In this document: positions 8,303-16,998 of the stretch, piece by piece
How positions within the stretch are numbered: the stretch's first letter is position 1
How the letters are laid out: the number at the start of each line of letters is the position of its first letter
From: Minicystis rosea
Lineage (GTDB): Bacteria > Myxococcota_A > Polyangia > Polyangiales > Polyangiaceae
DNA: 64,000 bases
NCBI GenBank assembly: GCA_001931535.1
Contig: CP016211.1
Span: 8,355,703 to 8,419,702, forward strand
Direction of reading: 5' to 3'
The notes under the pieces: model-generated
What the model was told of the DNA's origin: nothing
The model's database searches: none
Seen by the model: the letters and a program-made list of their open reading frames with translations, nothing else
Position numbers and translations under genes: made by a program

Positions 8303-8794
8303 CTATTCGAGGGCGGGCAAGAGAACGCAGCGCTGCGGCGCGATCTGCCAGCGGAGGGTCCTCGCCTTCTCGATCTCGCCGTGGTGAGGCGACCGAATCT
8401 CGCTCTTCGAGCAGCGTGCTCCCCAACCACCGGGCCCCTGATCCGCAGGCCTCACGACCAACTGGCTCGAGGTCGGCCTCGTAGGAGCTTCCGATATCCA
8501 TTGGACGCTCCCACAGCCGTCGGCCCCGGTGATGACCTCGGAGAGCGCCGATCCACCGGGCATGGCGGCTTCCCACCCGTACACGGAGCTGGGAGAGCTG
8601 GGAACGAGGTGCACGGCCTCGGAAGTCACGTGAGCCCCGACGAGCGGCCTCCCCTTTTCATCAACGAAGCACATGCGCACGGGAGGCGACGTGCTCGTGG
8701 CAACGCTCGCCGACTCGTGCGCCGAACGCGGCGACGCGCAGCTCACGAGCAACAGAACAGCGCCGAAGCCAAACACACCACGACTCGGTTTCAT
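8303..8794 (-). CDS. Small lipoprotein with Ig-like carboxypeptidase-regulatory-type segment
   Basis: 163 residues from the ATG at 8794. MKPSRGVFGFGAVLLLVSCA gives a signal peptide with lipobox LVSC. After a short Ser/Thr linker, MCFVDEKGRPLVGAHVTSE resembles the first strand pair of carboxypeptidase-regulatory-like beta-sandwich domains (D-x-x-G-x-P-L-x-G-A-x-V). The rest (ADGCGSVQWISEAPT, LVVRPADQGPGG) fits a beta-sandwich. Function unknown. The frame continues upstream to 8998, but only the internal ATG gives a signal peptide. Confidence 0.6.
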   Translation of the reverse strand: MKPSRGVFGFGAVLLLVSCASPRSAHESASVATSTSPPVRMCFVDEKGRPLVGAHVTSEAVHLVPSSPSSVYGWEAAMPGGSALSEVITGADGCGSVQWISEAPTRPTSSQLVVRPADQGPGGWGARCSKSEIRSPHHGEIEKARTLRWQIAPQRCVLLPALE

Positions 8795-8989
8795 CGCAGC
8801 CCGAAGCGCGCTTCCGGACGCCGACGCCATCGACTCCATGCGCGAACAGGCTTGGACGCTCAGCGTGCCCGACATTTTCTCGACTCTCCTCCGCGCTCGT
8901 CGCTCTCGCCTTTGCGCGAAGTGCCTAGCATGCGCGAATGCCCGTTCAAAGAGAGCGAGCACGAGCGCGACGCCAAAGCGAGACGAAGC

Positions 8990-9274
8990 GAGGTCCACGT
9001 TCCTGCTCGCGCTGCCCTCGCAGCATCACGCTCTCGAGGCGACCCCCGAGGGCCAGCGCGCGCTCGTGACCACCTTCGAGGCCAGGCTCGACGCCGAGGG
9101 CCGCCGCCAGGAAGCCTTCGCGGTGATCGGTAGCGCCCTCAGCGTCGTCCCCACGAGCACGCAACACTGCTGTTCCAAGCTCACGAGAAGCTCACGGGCT
9201 TCGCCGACGCCAGCCCCCATTGGGTGCATCATCGTCCCCCACCCTTCTCTTCCGGCGTCGGCGGCCGCACGTGA
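8990..9274 (+). pseudogene. Possible decayed coding remnant, frameshifted
   Basis: The 434 bp between two minus-strand genes contain a plus-strand stretch with coding-like third-position GC. One frame reads HHALEATPEGQRALVTTFEA and RRQEAFAVIGSAL up to ~9150; a second frame then reads TLLFQAHEKLTGFADASPHW and ends at TGA 9272-9274. No start codon joins them and the 3' end overlaps the CPCC gene. It may be the tail of a lost gene of unknown family. Low certainty. Confidence 0.25.
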
Positions 9275-9594
9275 GAACGCGAGCGCTCGTCGCACGCTCC
9301 GAAGCTCACATAGTTTCGCCGCGCTTGTTCGAGGCTGAGCGCTCCGTTGGGGCCGCCCCTCACCCGAGCCGCATCGTGATCGTCCTGCCCGTCGTCCTCC
9401 CAGAAGCAAACAGGGCAGATGTCATAACCGCCTCGTTCCTCGAGCGTGAGATGACGGCAACATGGACACGCGAAACGCGTTCCCAGCTCAGGCAACCGCC
9501 TCACCGAGTTGCTCGCGAGCTCACGACCGTAGTCTTGAAACCACTGCTCACGCCGAGCCAATTCCTCGGGAGACAGGTTCTTTTCGTCGCTCAT
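9229..9594 (-). CDS. CPCC-type cysteine-rich protein
   Basis: 121 residues from the ATG at 9594 (MSDEKNLSPEELARREQW). The core FACPCCRHLTLEERGGYDIC, then PVCFWEDDGQ and the C-terminal block GPNGALSLEQARRNYVSFGA match the cysteine-rich CPCC family, in which CPCC and CxxC form a zinc-ribbon-like site and the GPN-SLxxAR block is invariant. From memory, members often occur in immunity-gene neighbourhoods. It is the last gene of a minus-strand series of five small genes (12.45 to 9.23 kb) without regulatory or metabolic partners, which fits an immunity island; that is inference. Confidence 0.8.
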   Translation of the reverse strand: MSDEKNLSPEELARREQWFQDYGRELASNSVRRLPELGTRFACPCCRHLTLEERGGYDICPVCFWEDDGQDDHDAARVRGGPNGALSLEQARRNYVSFGACDERSRSHVRPPTPEEKGGGR

Positions 9595-9662
9595 GTTCGT
9601 CCGCTCAATGTACCGGCATTCAGCTACGAGCGCCGAGGGAGACGCGAAGCGGCGTGTGTCTC

Positions 9663-10343
9663 TCAATCGCAGTTCTCCCAGAGCAGAAACAGCTGAAGCG
9701 AACGGCCTGGCACGACAAGATGACCGATCTCGCGCAGCTCCTGAAGGACGCCATCATCCAAGCACCGCCCATCTCGCCAGAGCGCGCCGTCGCTGGCCTG
9801 TTCACCATCGATGAGGGCCACATCGTCTTCCACCTCGACGACCCGCCATCCCGCGAGGTAGTCGAGTGGATTGCAAGCTTCGAGCTCGACGAAGGCCTCA
9901 TATCCAGACTTCGGATCCGGCAGGCGAAAGTAAGGTTCGATGGCCGCATGGAGGTGCTGGAGCTGCGTGGGGCTGTACGACTCGCCCCATGTCCGACAGA
10001 GGGGATGAAGATGGGGATGGTCACGCTCGAGGACGTCGAGCCGTGGGTCCTCCGCCATGCAATGAAATCCGGCAATCAGGTGCTTCGGATCCCGAAGGGC
10101 GTGCCCGGCGTTCGCCGAGAGTCGAAGCATGACGCCGAGCACGCTGGGATAGGACATGCACATGCCACCAGCCTGCTGTTCGACGTAAACGAGCCACGAA
10201 GGGAGGCCCGCTGCGCTGGCAACACTGCGCCAGGCCGCATTGTCGGAGTCAGGGGCTGTGGGACCGAAACCGACGAGAAGAGCAGGCATCATGTCGCCCG
10301 TCCCAAGCGGGCAGATTGTCGGCGGCGACTGTCGTGCCGTCAT
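9663..10343 (-). CDS. Hypothetical protein, immunity-island candidate
   Basis: 226 residues from the ATG at 10343 (MTARQSPPTICPLGTGDMMP); other in-frame ATGs follow soon after, so the start is uncertain. Not recognised. Features are a hydrophobic PALLVGFGPTA strand near the N-terminus, the segment PSWLVYVEQQAGGMCMSYPS, a middle part with several His residues and an acidic C-terminus (YLAGWRVVEVEDDVALIDG) ending in LLWENCD. No signal peptide or TM segment. It sits between the CPCC gene (69 bp downstream) and another unknown, all on the same strand. Confidence 0.6.
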   Translation of the reverse strand: MTARQSPPTICPLGTGDMMPALLVGFGPTAPDSDNAAWRSVASAAGLPSWLVYVEQQAGGMCMSYPSVLGVMLRLSANAGHALRDPKHLIAGFHCMAEDPRLDVLERDHPHLHPLCRTWGESYSPTQLQHLHAAIEPYFRLPDPKSGYEAFVELEACNPLDYLAGWRVVEVEDDVALIDGEQASDGALWRDGRCLDDGVLQELREIGHLVVPGRSLQLFLLWENCD

Positions 10344-10478
10344 ACGCCCTCGTTCGTCCGCTCGATGGCTGGGGCTGCAAGCGACCGTGCCAAGCACGAC
10401 AACCGGCGGCGTGGGTCGCCTGCAAGTGCGCGTTGGGCAGCCATGGAAGCATCGGTATGCGGTCCGCCGCGGGCGTGC

Positions 10479-11219
10479 TCAGTCAAGGGCAGTCACCTCC
10501 TCGGCGCGGTCGGGATGCCATACCACCCGATAACGTTTCTCCCCGACAACATCCTGATAGCGGGGCGCGCCATCGAGCTCGGCATCCTCCTCGTCGGTCA
10601 GCTCGCGAAGCGGCTTTCCGTCGGATCGCCGAACCTCTTCGGAGTATTCGAACACGAAGGAGCCATCGGCCTGAAACCCATCGACCTTCCACACACTCCA
10701 ACGGCGGAGCTCGGGATAGGGCAATTGCATCGGCCTACTGAAGTCGAAGAGAACGAGCTCGTAAGGAGCCGCCCAGATGCATCCATCGACGAAGAGGAAC
10801 TTTCCATCGGGCGAGGGGTAATGTGCCGCCCAGCAGAACGCCACGCCTCGTTCTGCCGCGGGGTCGACGCAATCGACTCGGTCTCCAGTGTCGAGCTCGA
10901 TCACGGTCTGGCCCTGGTAATCCTCTCCGCAAATCAGATACGCGTGCCCGTCGAGGTGGCCCTCACACCACGAGAATGGGAACGCATCGGAGCTCCGGAG
11001 AACGTCCGCGATGACGCGTCCTTCAGGCACGATGGATACACGGCCTCGCGAGTACCCCCACGTGTGGGGTCCGGTCGAGTAGCTCGTGATCTCGAGCTGG
11101 TATCGACCAGACGGCGAGTCGTGCACTTCCGAGCGGGTTTTGCGAGCCCGTGCAAAGACCTCGGACACTTCGCGCCGGGCTTCGAGGTACCATTGTGGTT
11201 GCGTGCTGCGGTCGGTCAT
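10479..11219 (-). CDS. Hypothetical protein, beta-rich
   Basis: 246 residues; AAAGG lies 6 bp before the ATG at 11219, which fixes the start at MTDRSTQPQWYLEARREV. Repeated beta-type segments such as YQLEITSYSTGPHTWGYSRG, AYLICGEDYQGQTVIELDTG and FLFVDGCIWAAPYELVLFDF (Asp-Gly turns followed by aromatic strands) suggest a small beta-propeller or open beta sheet. The C-terminus carries an acidic segment, LTDEEDAELDG. No signal peptide. The family is not recognised; location and size match cytoplasmic immunity-type proteins. Confidence 0.65.
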   Translation of the reverse strand: MTDRSTQPQWYLEARREVSEVFARARKTRSEVHDSPSGRYQLEITSYSTGPHTWGYSRGRVSIVPEGRVIADVLRSSDAFPFSWCEGHLDGHAYLICGEDYQGQTVIELDTGDRVDCVDPAAERGVAFCWAAHYPSPDGKFLFVDGCIWAAPYELVLFDFSRPMQLPYPELRRWSVWKVDGFQADGSFVFEYSEEVRRSDGKPLRELTDEEDAELDGAPRYQDVVGEKRYRVVWHPDRAEEVTALD

Positions 11220-11411
11220 CACGTGCCTTTCAGGGCGGTGCTCGTCTGCCCAATGGTTGACCTGGGCTGACGAGCACCGCAAGGCCATCGCAGAGGATGG
11301 GCTGCTCACTCATCGGTGCTCTCCTGCATAGCGCTTTTGCAATCACCCGCGGAGCACGCCGGCGAGGGGAGCGTGCATGCGTCGTCGGAGGCATTGCTGC
11401 GTTGGGCAGCG

Positions 11412-11696
11412 TCACACCGCTGGCCAAGAGCCACCCCCTCTCACGCCACGCGACCAGGCGGCCTCGAACGCCGCGGCCGTGATCGCGAATGGCGCAAACT
11501 CCTCCAAGTCGAGCGGCTCCTCGCCGAGTCCGCCGTACTCGTCGAAGGGTTGGTCGGTGGAGTAGCGCAATACGTGTCCGTCGTCGTACACCTCGATTTG
11601 CCGAGTTGGATAGCGATTCGCCCCGACCTCGAAGTACCACCAAGAAGCGCCCCAGGAGTCATGCGCATCACCGCGGGATTCCTCCCAACGTCTCAT
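11412..11696 (-). CDS. DUF6881-like small protein
   Basis: 94 residues from the ATG at 11696. The order of features (aromatic WWYFEVGANRYPTRQIEVYD, then DGHVLRYSTD, then a C-terminal helix AITAAAFEAAW) resembles the DUF6881 family, whose members keep an E-x-R-x-I/V-E-x-x-x-D-G core. The frame extends upstream to 11996 but the extra part is Arg-rich shadow sequence. Members of this family are often next to toxin or immunity genes; here the neighbours are four other orphans of similar size. Assignment from memory, moderate. Confidence 0.6.
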   Translation of the reverse strand: MRRWEESRGDAHDSWGASWWYFEVGANRYPTRQIEVYDDGHVLRYSTDQPFDEYGGLGEEPLDLEEFAPFAITAAAFEAAWSRGVRGGGSWPAV

Positions 11697-11824
11697 GAAG
11701 TGCCGCCGGTTGTCGCCGCCGCTCCGCCCCACTACGCCCTGCCCCCGAACGGCTGTCCGGAGCGGGGAGGCACCAGCGGCTCGTTGGCCGGGCCTGTCCC
11801 GGGTCGAGAAGCCGGAAAACGAAT

Positions 11825-12451
11825 CTAGCCAAGGATGCGACCTCCCCGCTGCCGCAAGGCCTCGACGAGATCGTCTGCCAGCCCGAGATCGGCGACTCGC
11901 TGGCTGCGTCGTGAGAGCCTGCGATCCAGCATGGCGAGCACCCGGTCGTCGCCCTTCAGGATGTGAACGTCGATGAGCGCTTCGCCGCGCGTACACGTCA
12001 AACGAACCTCGCTGGTTGCGTCGGGCTCAGCGGAAGACACCCGTCCGACCGCGCTCAAACACTCCAGCATGTCGTTTGTCGTCGCGCCGGTGCACAAGAG
12101 CACTCGACTCGGGTCGGGTCGAACGACGGCACCTGGAGTCGTGCCCGCGAGCCAGCAAACGGCGGAGTCGTCGAAGACGCTCACGGAGAGCCACGCAGGG
12201 TATGGCTGGACTTCCCATTGAACGAGCGCGACATTCTCTTCGAGCTCGAATTGCGGCAAAACGAGCGTTTCAACCTCTGACATCAGGGCTTCGGCCTCGG
12301 ACGTCGACATGAACCCGACACGCGCCAGGTGCTCATCTTCAGCAAGGTTGGGAAGCGGCCGCAACGCAAAAGCATCCATGCCTCCCGGGAAGTGACGATC
12401 GAGGGCGCTCTTGCGAAGGATGACGTTGGCGAATTCGAGCGCTACAGCCAT
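11825..12451 (-). CDS. Hypothetical protein with FANVILRKSALD head motif
   Basis: 208 residues; GGAG lies 6 bp before the ATG at 12451. The head LEFANVILRKSALDRHFPGG followed by EDEHLARVGFMSTSEAEALM resembles a widespread uncharacterised family whose proteins open with an NVIxRKxAI...PGG motif and an EDEHLxRxGFMS turn; this is recalled, not searched. The C-terminal half (SRVLLCTGATTNDMLECLSA onward) appears unrelated and ends in two amphipathic helices. It is the first gene of the five-gene minus-strand series. Confidence 0.65.
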   Translation of the reverse strand: MAVALEFANVILRKSALDRHFPGGMDAFALRPLPNLAEDEHLARVGFMSTSEAEALMSEVETLVLPQFELEENVALVQWEVQPYPAWLSVSVFDDSAVCWLAGTTPGAVVRPDPSRVLLCTGATTNDMLECLSAVGRVSSAEPDATSEVRLTCTRGEALIDVHILKGDDRVLAMLDRRLSRRSQRVADLGLADDLVEALRQRGGRILG

Positions 12452-12796
12452 GGTCTGCTCCGGCGAACATGTCGGAGGAGCGGTTAGCTCCTCTCGTCTC
12501 AACCCACGAGCCTATGGCGGTTGGCCCGTGATCGTCCAGTCGTGTTTTAGGCGGCCTGCGCCTGTCACCGCCTGCTGTTTTCGGTAACCGGCTTCGTCGC
12601 CGGCAACATCTCGCCGCGCGCCGGATGCAGCGTGTGCGTCTCGCCGAGCGGCTGGGCGTCGTCGGGCGATTGCCCACGCACCGCAGACCTGCCCCTCAGC
12701 ACGAGCGGATTCACGAGCCCTACCGCGCGCAGGTCGTCGCTGCGATCGTGCACGGCGCTTGACGCAGCGTCTCGCTCACCGCAATCGCGGCCCTCC

Positions 12797-13423
12797 ATGC
12801 GCGCCATCCTGCTCCCTCTGCTCTGTGTTCTCTCCCTGTCCGCATGCGCGGGCTCGACCCCGCCCGCGGAGTCTCCCTCCGAAACGCCGGCGGCATCGGC
12901 GAGCGCCGCCAGCACGCCGGCTGCGCCCGACGCGCCGGCAAAGCCCTTGCCCTCCGCGACCGCGAGCGCTGATGCAAAGCCGGCAGCCCCGCCCGAGGCT
13001 TCTCCCAAGGCCGACGCATCGCCGAAGCAATCGGCCTGGCAGATCGACGGAGTGAGCGTGAGCGATCTGACGGCGGCGCAGCTCGAGGCGGCGCTCAAGA
13101 AGCGAGGCTGGCCGGGGAAGGCCATCGGCGAGACCAAGCACGGCAAGTACGAGATGTTCGGGTTCCTCGTCAAAAAGGGGGCCGACGTGATCAACGTGGG
13201 AATCGCGCGCACGGCGAAGACGCCGGGCCCCGTCGATGCCACCACGAACGAGGCTGCCTTCTCGCCCGAGGCGCTCGAGAAGCTCTACAGCACCAACGAG
13301 GGTATCTCGCTGGCGCGTGATCCCGAGGCCCAGGTGCTGGTCACCGCGCTCGCGATGGGCAAACGCGCCAACCACAAGGGGGCCGCCAAGCTCTTCGAAG
13401 ACCTGCTCCAGCGGCCGAAGTGA
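12797..13423 (+). CDS. Lipoprotein with Ala/Pro/Ser linker
   Basis: 208 residues from the ATG at 12797: MRAILLPLLCVLSLSACAGS is a signal peptide with lipobox LSAC. Residues ~20-80 are a low-complexity Ala/Pro/Ser/Lys linker. The ~125-residue C-terminal domain begins WQIDGVSVSDLTAAQLEAAL, continues GKYEMFGFLVKKGADVINVG and ends RANHKGAAKLFEDLLQ. The domain family is not recognised. The long linker suggests that the domain is held away from the membrane surface. An in-frame upstream start at 12632 would remove the signal peptide from the N-terminus. Confidence 0.75.
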   Translation: MRAILLPLLCVLSLSACAGSTPPAESPSETPAASASAASTPAAPDAPAKPLPSATASADAKPAAPPEASPKADASPKQSAWQIDGVSVSDLTAAQLEAALKKRGWPGKAIGETKHGKYEMFGFLVKKGADVINVGIARTAKTPGPVDATTNEAAFSPEALEKLYSTNEGISLARDPEAQVLVTALAMGKRANHKGAAKLFEDLLQRPK

Positions 13424-13447
13424 GGCCTGAGGTCGCGTAGCGGCCTG

Positions 13448-13463
13448 AGCGACGGACGTCGCT
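13448..13463. terminator. Short hairpin between convergent genes
   Basis: AGCGAC and GTCGCT pair over a GGAC loop, 25 bp after the lipoprotein stop and before the end of the convergent HxlR gene. The stem is only 6 bp and no T run follows, so the call is weak. Confidence 0.3.
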
Positions 13464-13556
13464 GCGACGGATACAACACCTATTGGCCGACACGACCGCC
13501 GGCGCGCGCCGGAGCTCGCGAATTGCCAGCGATCTGGAGCTGATCTTCACGATGCC

Positions 13557-13958
13557 CTATTTCAAAGCCGCGGCTTCCGCGTCATAGAGGGCTCGTGCAG
13601 CCGACACCTCGGGAATTCGCCGGACCACCCATCGCGCGATGTCGCCGAGCGGCGCGGAGACCTCGCGACCGAGCGCGGTGAGCTCGTAGGAGACACGTGG
13701 TGGGATGGTCGCTTCGACGGACCTTCGAACGAGGCCGTCGCGCGTGAGCGTTCGGAGCGTCTGCGAGAGCACCTTCTCGCTGACTCCGATTCGATCGCGG
13801 AGCGCGTGGAAACGGTGCGCGCCGTCGCTCAGGAGGAGAAGGACGAGCACGCCCCAACGGCTCGTGACGTGGTCGAAGAGCGCGCGTCCTGGGCAATCGA
13901 CCGCGAAGGGCTCGTCGTTCGGATTGACCTCCGCGAGGATCGAGTCACGCACGCTCAT
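13557..13958 (-). CDS. HxlR-family transcriptional regulator
   Basis: 133 residues from the ATG at 13958. The segment VDCPGRALFDHVTSRWGVLV with LLLSDGAHRFHALRDRIGVS, then LSQTLRTLTRDGLVRRSVEA and RVSYELTALGREV, is the complete HxlR/DUF24 winged helix with the conserved N-terminal Cys (VDCPG) that senses thiol-reactive compounds in several members (HypR, QorR; established for those proteins). It is divergent from an ABM-DsbA fusion gene with 66 bp between starts. A redox or electrophile response acting on that gene is a reasonable inference. Confidence 0.9.
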   Translation of the reverse strand: MSVRDSILAEVNPNDEPFAVDCPGRALFDHVTSRWGVLVLLLLSDGAHRFHALRDRIGVSEKVLSQTLRTLTRDGLVRRSVEATIPPRVSYELTALGREVSAPLGDIARWVVRRIPEVSAARALYDAEAAALK

Positions 13959-13985
13959 CTCATGAGCTTACCTCGAGGTGCGTTC

Positions 13986-14014
13986 TTGCGACAGCCCGCG
14001 GCCGTTCCTATAGC
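13986..14014 (+). promoter_or_regulatory. Candidate promoter of the ABM-DsbA gene
   Basis: TTGCGA (13986-13991) and TATAGC (14009-14014) are separated by 17 bp, each matching the sigma-70 consensus at 4 of 6 positions. The -10 element ends 10 bp before the ATG at 14025, so the leader would be very short or absent. The divergent HxlR start is 28 bp away, so a regulator bound here could control both genes. Confidence 0.4.
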
Positions 14015-14024
14015 GGTGCACGCC

Positions 14025-15086
14025 ATGACGAAGACGGACGCTCTCGCAGCCGAGTCGGAGTCTCCATCCCAACGCGACGACGGCTTCTATTCGATCATCG
14101 ATTATGCGGTGGATGGCGTGGAGACGCAGCGTCGTTTGATATCGGCGTTCGTCGAGATTCAGGAGCGATGGGTGCGCTTCCATCCCGGTTACCGATCGGC
14201 GCGATTCTTCGCGAGCTTCGATGGGAGGCGCGTTTACAACGTCGTTCATTGGGACAGCGAAGAGGCGTTTCGCCAGTTCGAGAAGACGTCGGACAACGCC
14301 GGGCGTTGGGCCGCGCTCGAGGCGGCGCTAGCTGCGCTTCCGGGGGCCGAGCCGCGGATGAACGGAGCGCCTCGCTTCAAGATGGTGCAAGAGGTGGCCC
14401 CAGGCCCGCAGCGCGTGGACACCGAGCCGCGGCCGCAGCCGGCCGACGAGATCAGGACGATCGAGGTCTACGTGGACTTCACGTGTCCGTGGTGCTTCAT
14501 CGCCAAGCGCCGCATCGACGCGGCGCTTTCGCAGCTCGCGGATCGCTCTCGGGTGCGCGTCGTGTGGCGGAGCTACGAGCTCTCACCGAACGAAGGACGA
14601 GTCCCCGGCGCGACCGCCGAAGAGCTGATTCGCACGTGGCGCGGAGACGAGGCGGATGCGCGGATCGCGCGCGTCCGAGCGCTGGGCGTCGCAGATGGGT
14701 TGGCGCTGAACCTCGACAGGGCTCGACCGGTCAGCACGTTCGATGCGCATCGGCTGATGCACCTCGCGGCGGCACGCGGTCGTGCGGAGGACGTGGTGGA
14801 GCGGATCTTCCTCGCCTATCACACGGAGGGACGCAACCTGGCCGACCCGGCGGTGCTCGTCGCGATCGGCGCCGAGGCCGGGCTCGATCGGGCCGACGTC
14901 GAGCGCGTGCTCGCGAGCGCGCTTCACGCCGACGAGGTCCGCGAAGACGAACGTCGCGCGGCGGCGCAGGCCATCACGAGCGTCCCGGCGATCGTCATCT
15001 CCGGCGAATCTCCGCTGCCGGGGCTGCAGTCGACAAGCGATTTGACGCGCATCTTCTCGGCTCCTTCGCCACACCGAAGCGCGTAG
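14025..15086 (+). CDS. Fusion of an ABM-type monooxygenase domain and a FrnE/DsbA thioredoxin-fold domain
   Basis: 353 residues from the ATG at 14025. Residues ~18-115 fit a dimeric alpha/beta-barrel ABM domain (DDGFYSIIDYAVDGVETQRR, VRFHPGYRSARFFASFDGRR, VYNVVHWDSEEAFRQFE). After a short linker, residues ~143-345 are a DsbA/FrnE-type domain: EVYVDFTCPWCFIAKRRID with the CPWC active site, a helical insert with WRSYELSPN, and the cis-Pro strand SVPAIVISG. FrnE-like proteins act as cytoplasmic oxidoreductases; ABM domains oxidise or bind small aromatic compounds. No signal peptide. The divergent HxlR gene suggests induction by a thiol-reactive or quinone-like compound. An earlier in-frame start would overlap the HxlR gene. 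Confidence 0.8.
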   Translation: MTKTDALAAESESPSQRDDGFYSIIDYAVDGVETQRRLISAFVEIQERWVRFHPGYRSARFFASFDGRRVYNVVHWDSEEAFRQFEKTSDNAGRWAALEAALAALPGAEPRMNGAPRFKMVQEVAPGPQRVDTEPRPQPADEIRTIEVYVDFTCPWCFIAKRRIDAALSQLADRSRVRVVWRSYELSPNEGRVPGATAEELIRTWRGDEADARIARVRALGVADGLALNLDRARPVSTFDAHRLMHLAAARGRAEDVVERIFLAYHTEGRNLADPAVLVAIGAEAGLDRADVERVLASALHADEVREDERRAAAQAITSVPAIVISGESPLPGLQSTSDLTRIFSAPSPHRSA

Positions 15087-15216
15087 TCGAAGCCAATATG
15101 CTTCTCGATCCCAACGCCCCTATCGATATCGACGTAGCCAGAGATGATTCCGATGTTGGCGTAGGGCTCATGTGGCGCACGTATCGGGGCCTCACCCCAT
15201 CACGCTCGCGCGTGCA

Positions 15217-16998
15217 TCACTCACCCATGGATGGAAGCGTGACGCGCTCCGGGGCGTCGCAGCCGCGCATGCGGAGGAACACGAGCTGCGACAGCGGCCG
15301 ATCGAAGCGATAACGGAGCGCCTGGATCCCGCGCGGCCCGCGCGCGACGACGTCGACGTTCGCGCCGGGGATCCGTTGCGAGCCATGGAGGACGATGGGC
15401 GGAGGCCTGCGGACGAGCCACGCCGGGCCACGGTCGGTCGCCTGCTGGCGCGCCGGCAGTTGCTCGTGTTCGGGCACGTCGAAGGCCTCGGGGACGCGCG
15501 CGACGAGCGTGTGCGCATCGATCACGGTCAGCGCGGGCGTGGCCTCGTCCGCGTCCGGGATGGCGAGGAGCACGCCGCCGGGCCGGAAGAGCGAGGGAGA
15601 CAAGCCGCACAGGTCTCCGCCGATGCCGACGATGGTGCGGTCCGCGGGGACGTCGGCCAGCGCGGCGCGGAGCGAGGACGAGAGCGCGCGCCTTTCCGGG
15701 ATGGGCGCGGACAGACCACCCACGACGATCGTCTCCACGCTCAGCGCGGCGAGCCAAGCGCAACCGATCGCGCCCATCGCACGCGACCGCACACTCGCGA
15801 GCAGCGCCGCGACCACCAGAGGACCGCCGAGCAGCATGGGCAAATGGAGCTGACGAAGGGTGGGCAGGTTCAACTGCGCGACGGTCGCGCGCGTGATCCA
15901 AGGCAACACCAGGAACGACGCGAACACGACGAGCCCGAGCATCCCCAGCCGCTGCCGCCTCACCAAGACCACGACGGCGGCGAGGAGCGCGAGCGCCGCT
16001 GCGATCGAAAGCGGCTCCCCCGCGATCCGGTGCAGCCAGTGGGCGGCGGGATCACGAGGATCGAAGAGGCCGAAGGTCTTGAGGCCGTAGGCCGTCGCGT
16101 CGAGCCGCGCGCTCCGCCACACCTCGGCGAGGGGCCGCAGCGGCCCGGTGTCGGGAGCCGTGAGGCCACGGCGAATCGCGACCGCGCCCGGCACGTACGC
16201 GACGAACACCGCGAGCAAACCCAGCCTTCGGCCCCACGCGCGCGGCGAGGGCGCGTGATCGTTCCAGAGCACCACGTCCGCAAGCAGCAGCACGAAAGGC
16301 AGCACGGCCGCCGCCTCGTAGGAAGTGATGGCGAGCGCGCAAAAGGCCAGCGCCGCCGCGAGCGCCGGGCGCGATCCCGTGCGCCGCATCCGATCCCAAG
16401 CCACCACCGTGGCCACGCAAAACAGGCCGGCCGCGGCGAGAGGCTGACAATTGAGGGTGCCCACCACCTCGGCGGACGATGGGTGCAGGAGCGGCACCGA
16501 AGCGATGACCACCGCCCGTGGCGCGGACACATGCCGCAGCGCAAGCCGGTAGAGGAGCAAGCACCCCGCGAGGACGAGGGCCGCGGTGATCAGGTGGTAA
16601 GGGACGGCGCTCCTCCCGAAGAGCTCCCATTCGATCCAAAGGAGCCCGCTCGACGGGACTCGGAGAAACCGCCGCTGAAAGGCGACACCGAACCACCAAG
16701 GCACGTAGCCGGCGGAGGGCGCGTCGACGTCGAACGCGAAGAAGCGCGGTGCCCACCGCCCCGAGCTCAGGTTCTCGAGCACGTAGACATCGTCACCGCC
16801 GAGCGGCTGGAACACGGCGACACCGAGCGTCGCGAGCGCGACGATCACGATCACCGCCGCTCCCAGCCACCGCCGCCTGCGCTCGGCCTGCACGGCGCGT
16901 CCCTGCTCCGCGCCCGTCACCCGAACGGCGCTTTCACCACCCCAAGAGCGCCCGCGAGCGGAAGCTGTGAAGCACTCCGCCGGGGCCATCACCTTCAC
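15217..16998 (-). CDS. Polytopic membrane protein, GT-C-like
   Basis: 593 residues with one TM segment after a basic N-terminus, an aspartate-bearing first loop (FQPLGGDDVYVLENL), and about ten further TM segments up to residue ~440, then a ~150-residue soluble C-terminal domain. The layout (TM1, acidic loop 1, many TMs, C-terminal domain) is that of GT-C glycosyltransferases such as the dolichyl-phosphate mannosyltransferase family. The acidic DD of loop 1 is in the place of the catalytic/metal-binding residues of that family, but overall similarity was not tested. Several starts are possible between 16998 and 16920. No glycan-synthesis genes are adjacent. Confidence 0.65.
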   Translation of the reverse strand: MKVMAPAECFTASARGRSWGGESAVRVTGAEQGRAVQAERRRRWLGAAVIVIVALATLGVAVFQPLGGDDVYVLENLSSGRWAPRFFAFDVDAPSAGYVPWWFGVAFQRRFLRVPSSGLLWIEWELFGRSAVPYHLITAALVLAGCLLLYRLALRHVSAPRAVVIASVPLLHPSSAEVVGTLNCQPLAAAGLFCVATVVAWDRMRRTGSRPALAAALAFCALAITSYEAAAVLPFVLLLADVVLWNDHAPSPRAWGRRLGLLAVFVAYVPGAVAIRRGLTAPDTGPLRPLAEVWRSARLDATAYGLKTFGLFDPRDPAAHWLHRIAGEPLSIAAALALLAAVVVLVRRQRLGMLGLVVFASFLVLPWITRATVAQLNLPTLRQLHLPMLLGGPLVVAALLASVRSRAMGAIGCAWLAALSVETIVVGGLSAPIPERRALSSSLRAALADVPADRTIVGIGGDLCGLSPSLFRPGGVLLAIPDADEATPALTVIDAHTLVARVPEAFDVPEHEQLPARQQATDRGPAWLVRRPPPIVLHGSQRIPGANVDVVARGPRGIQALRYRFDRPLSQLVFLRMRGCDAPERVTLPSMGE

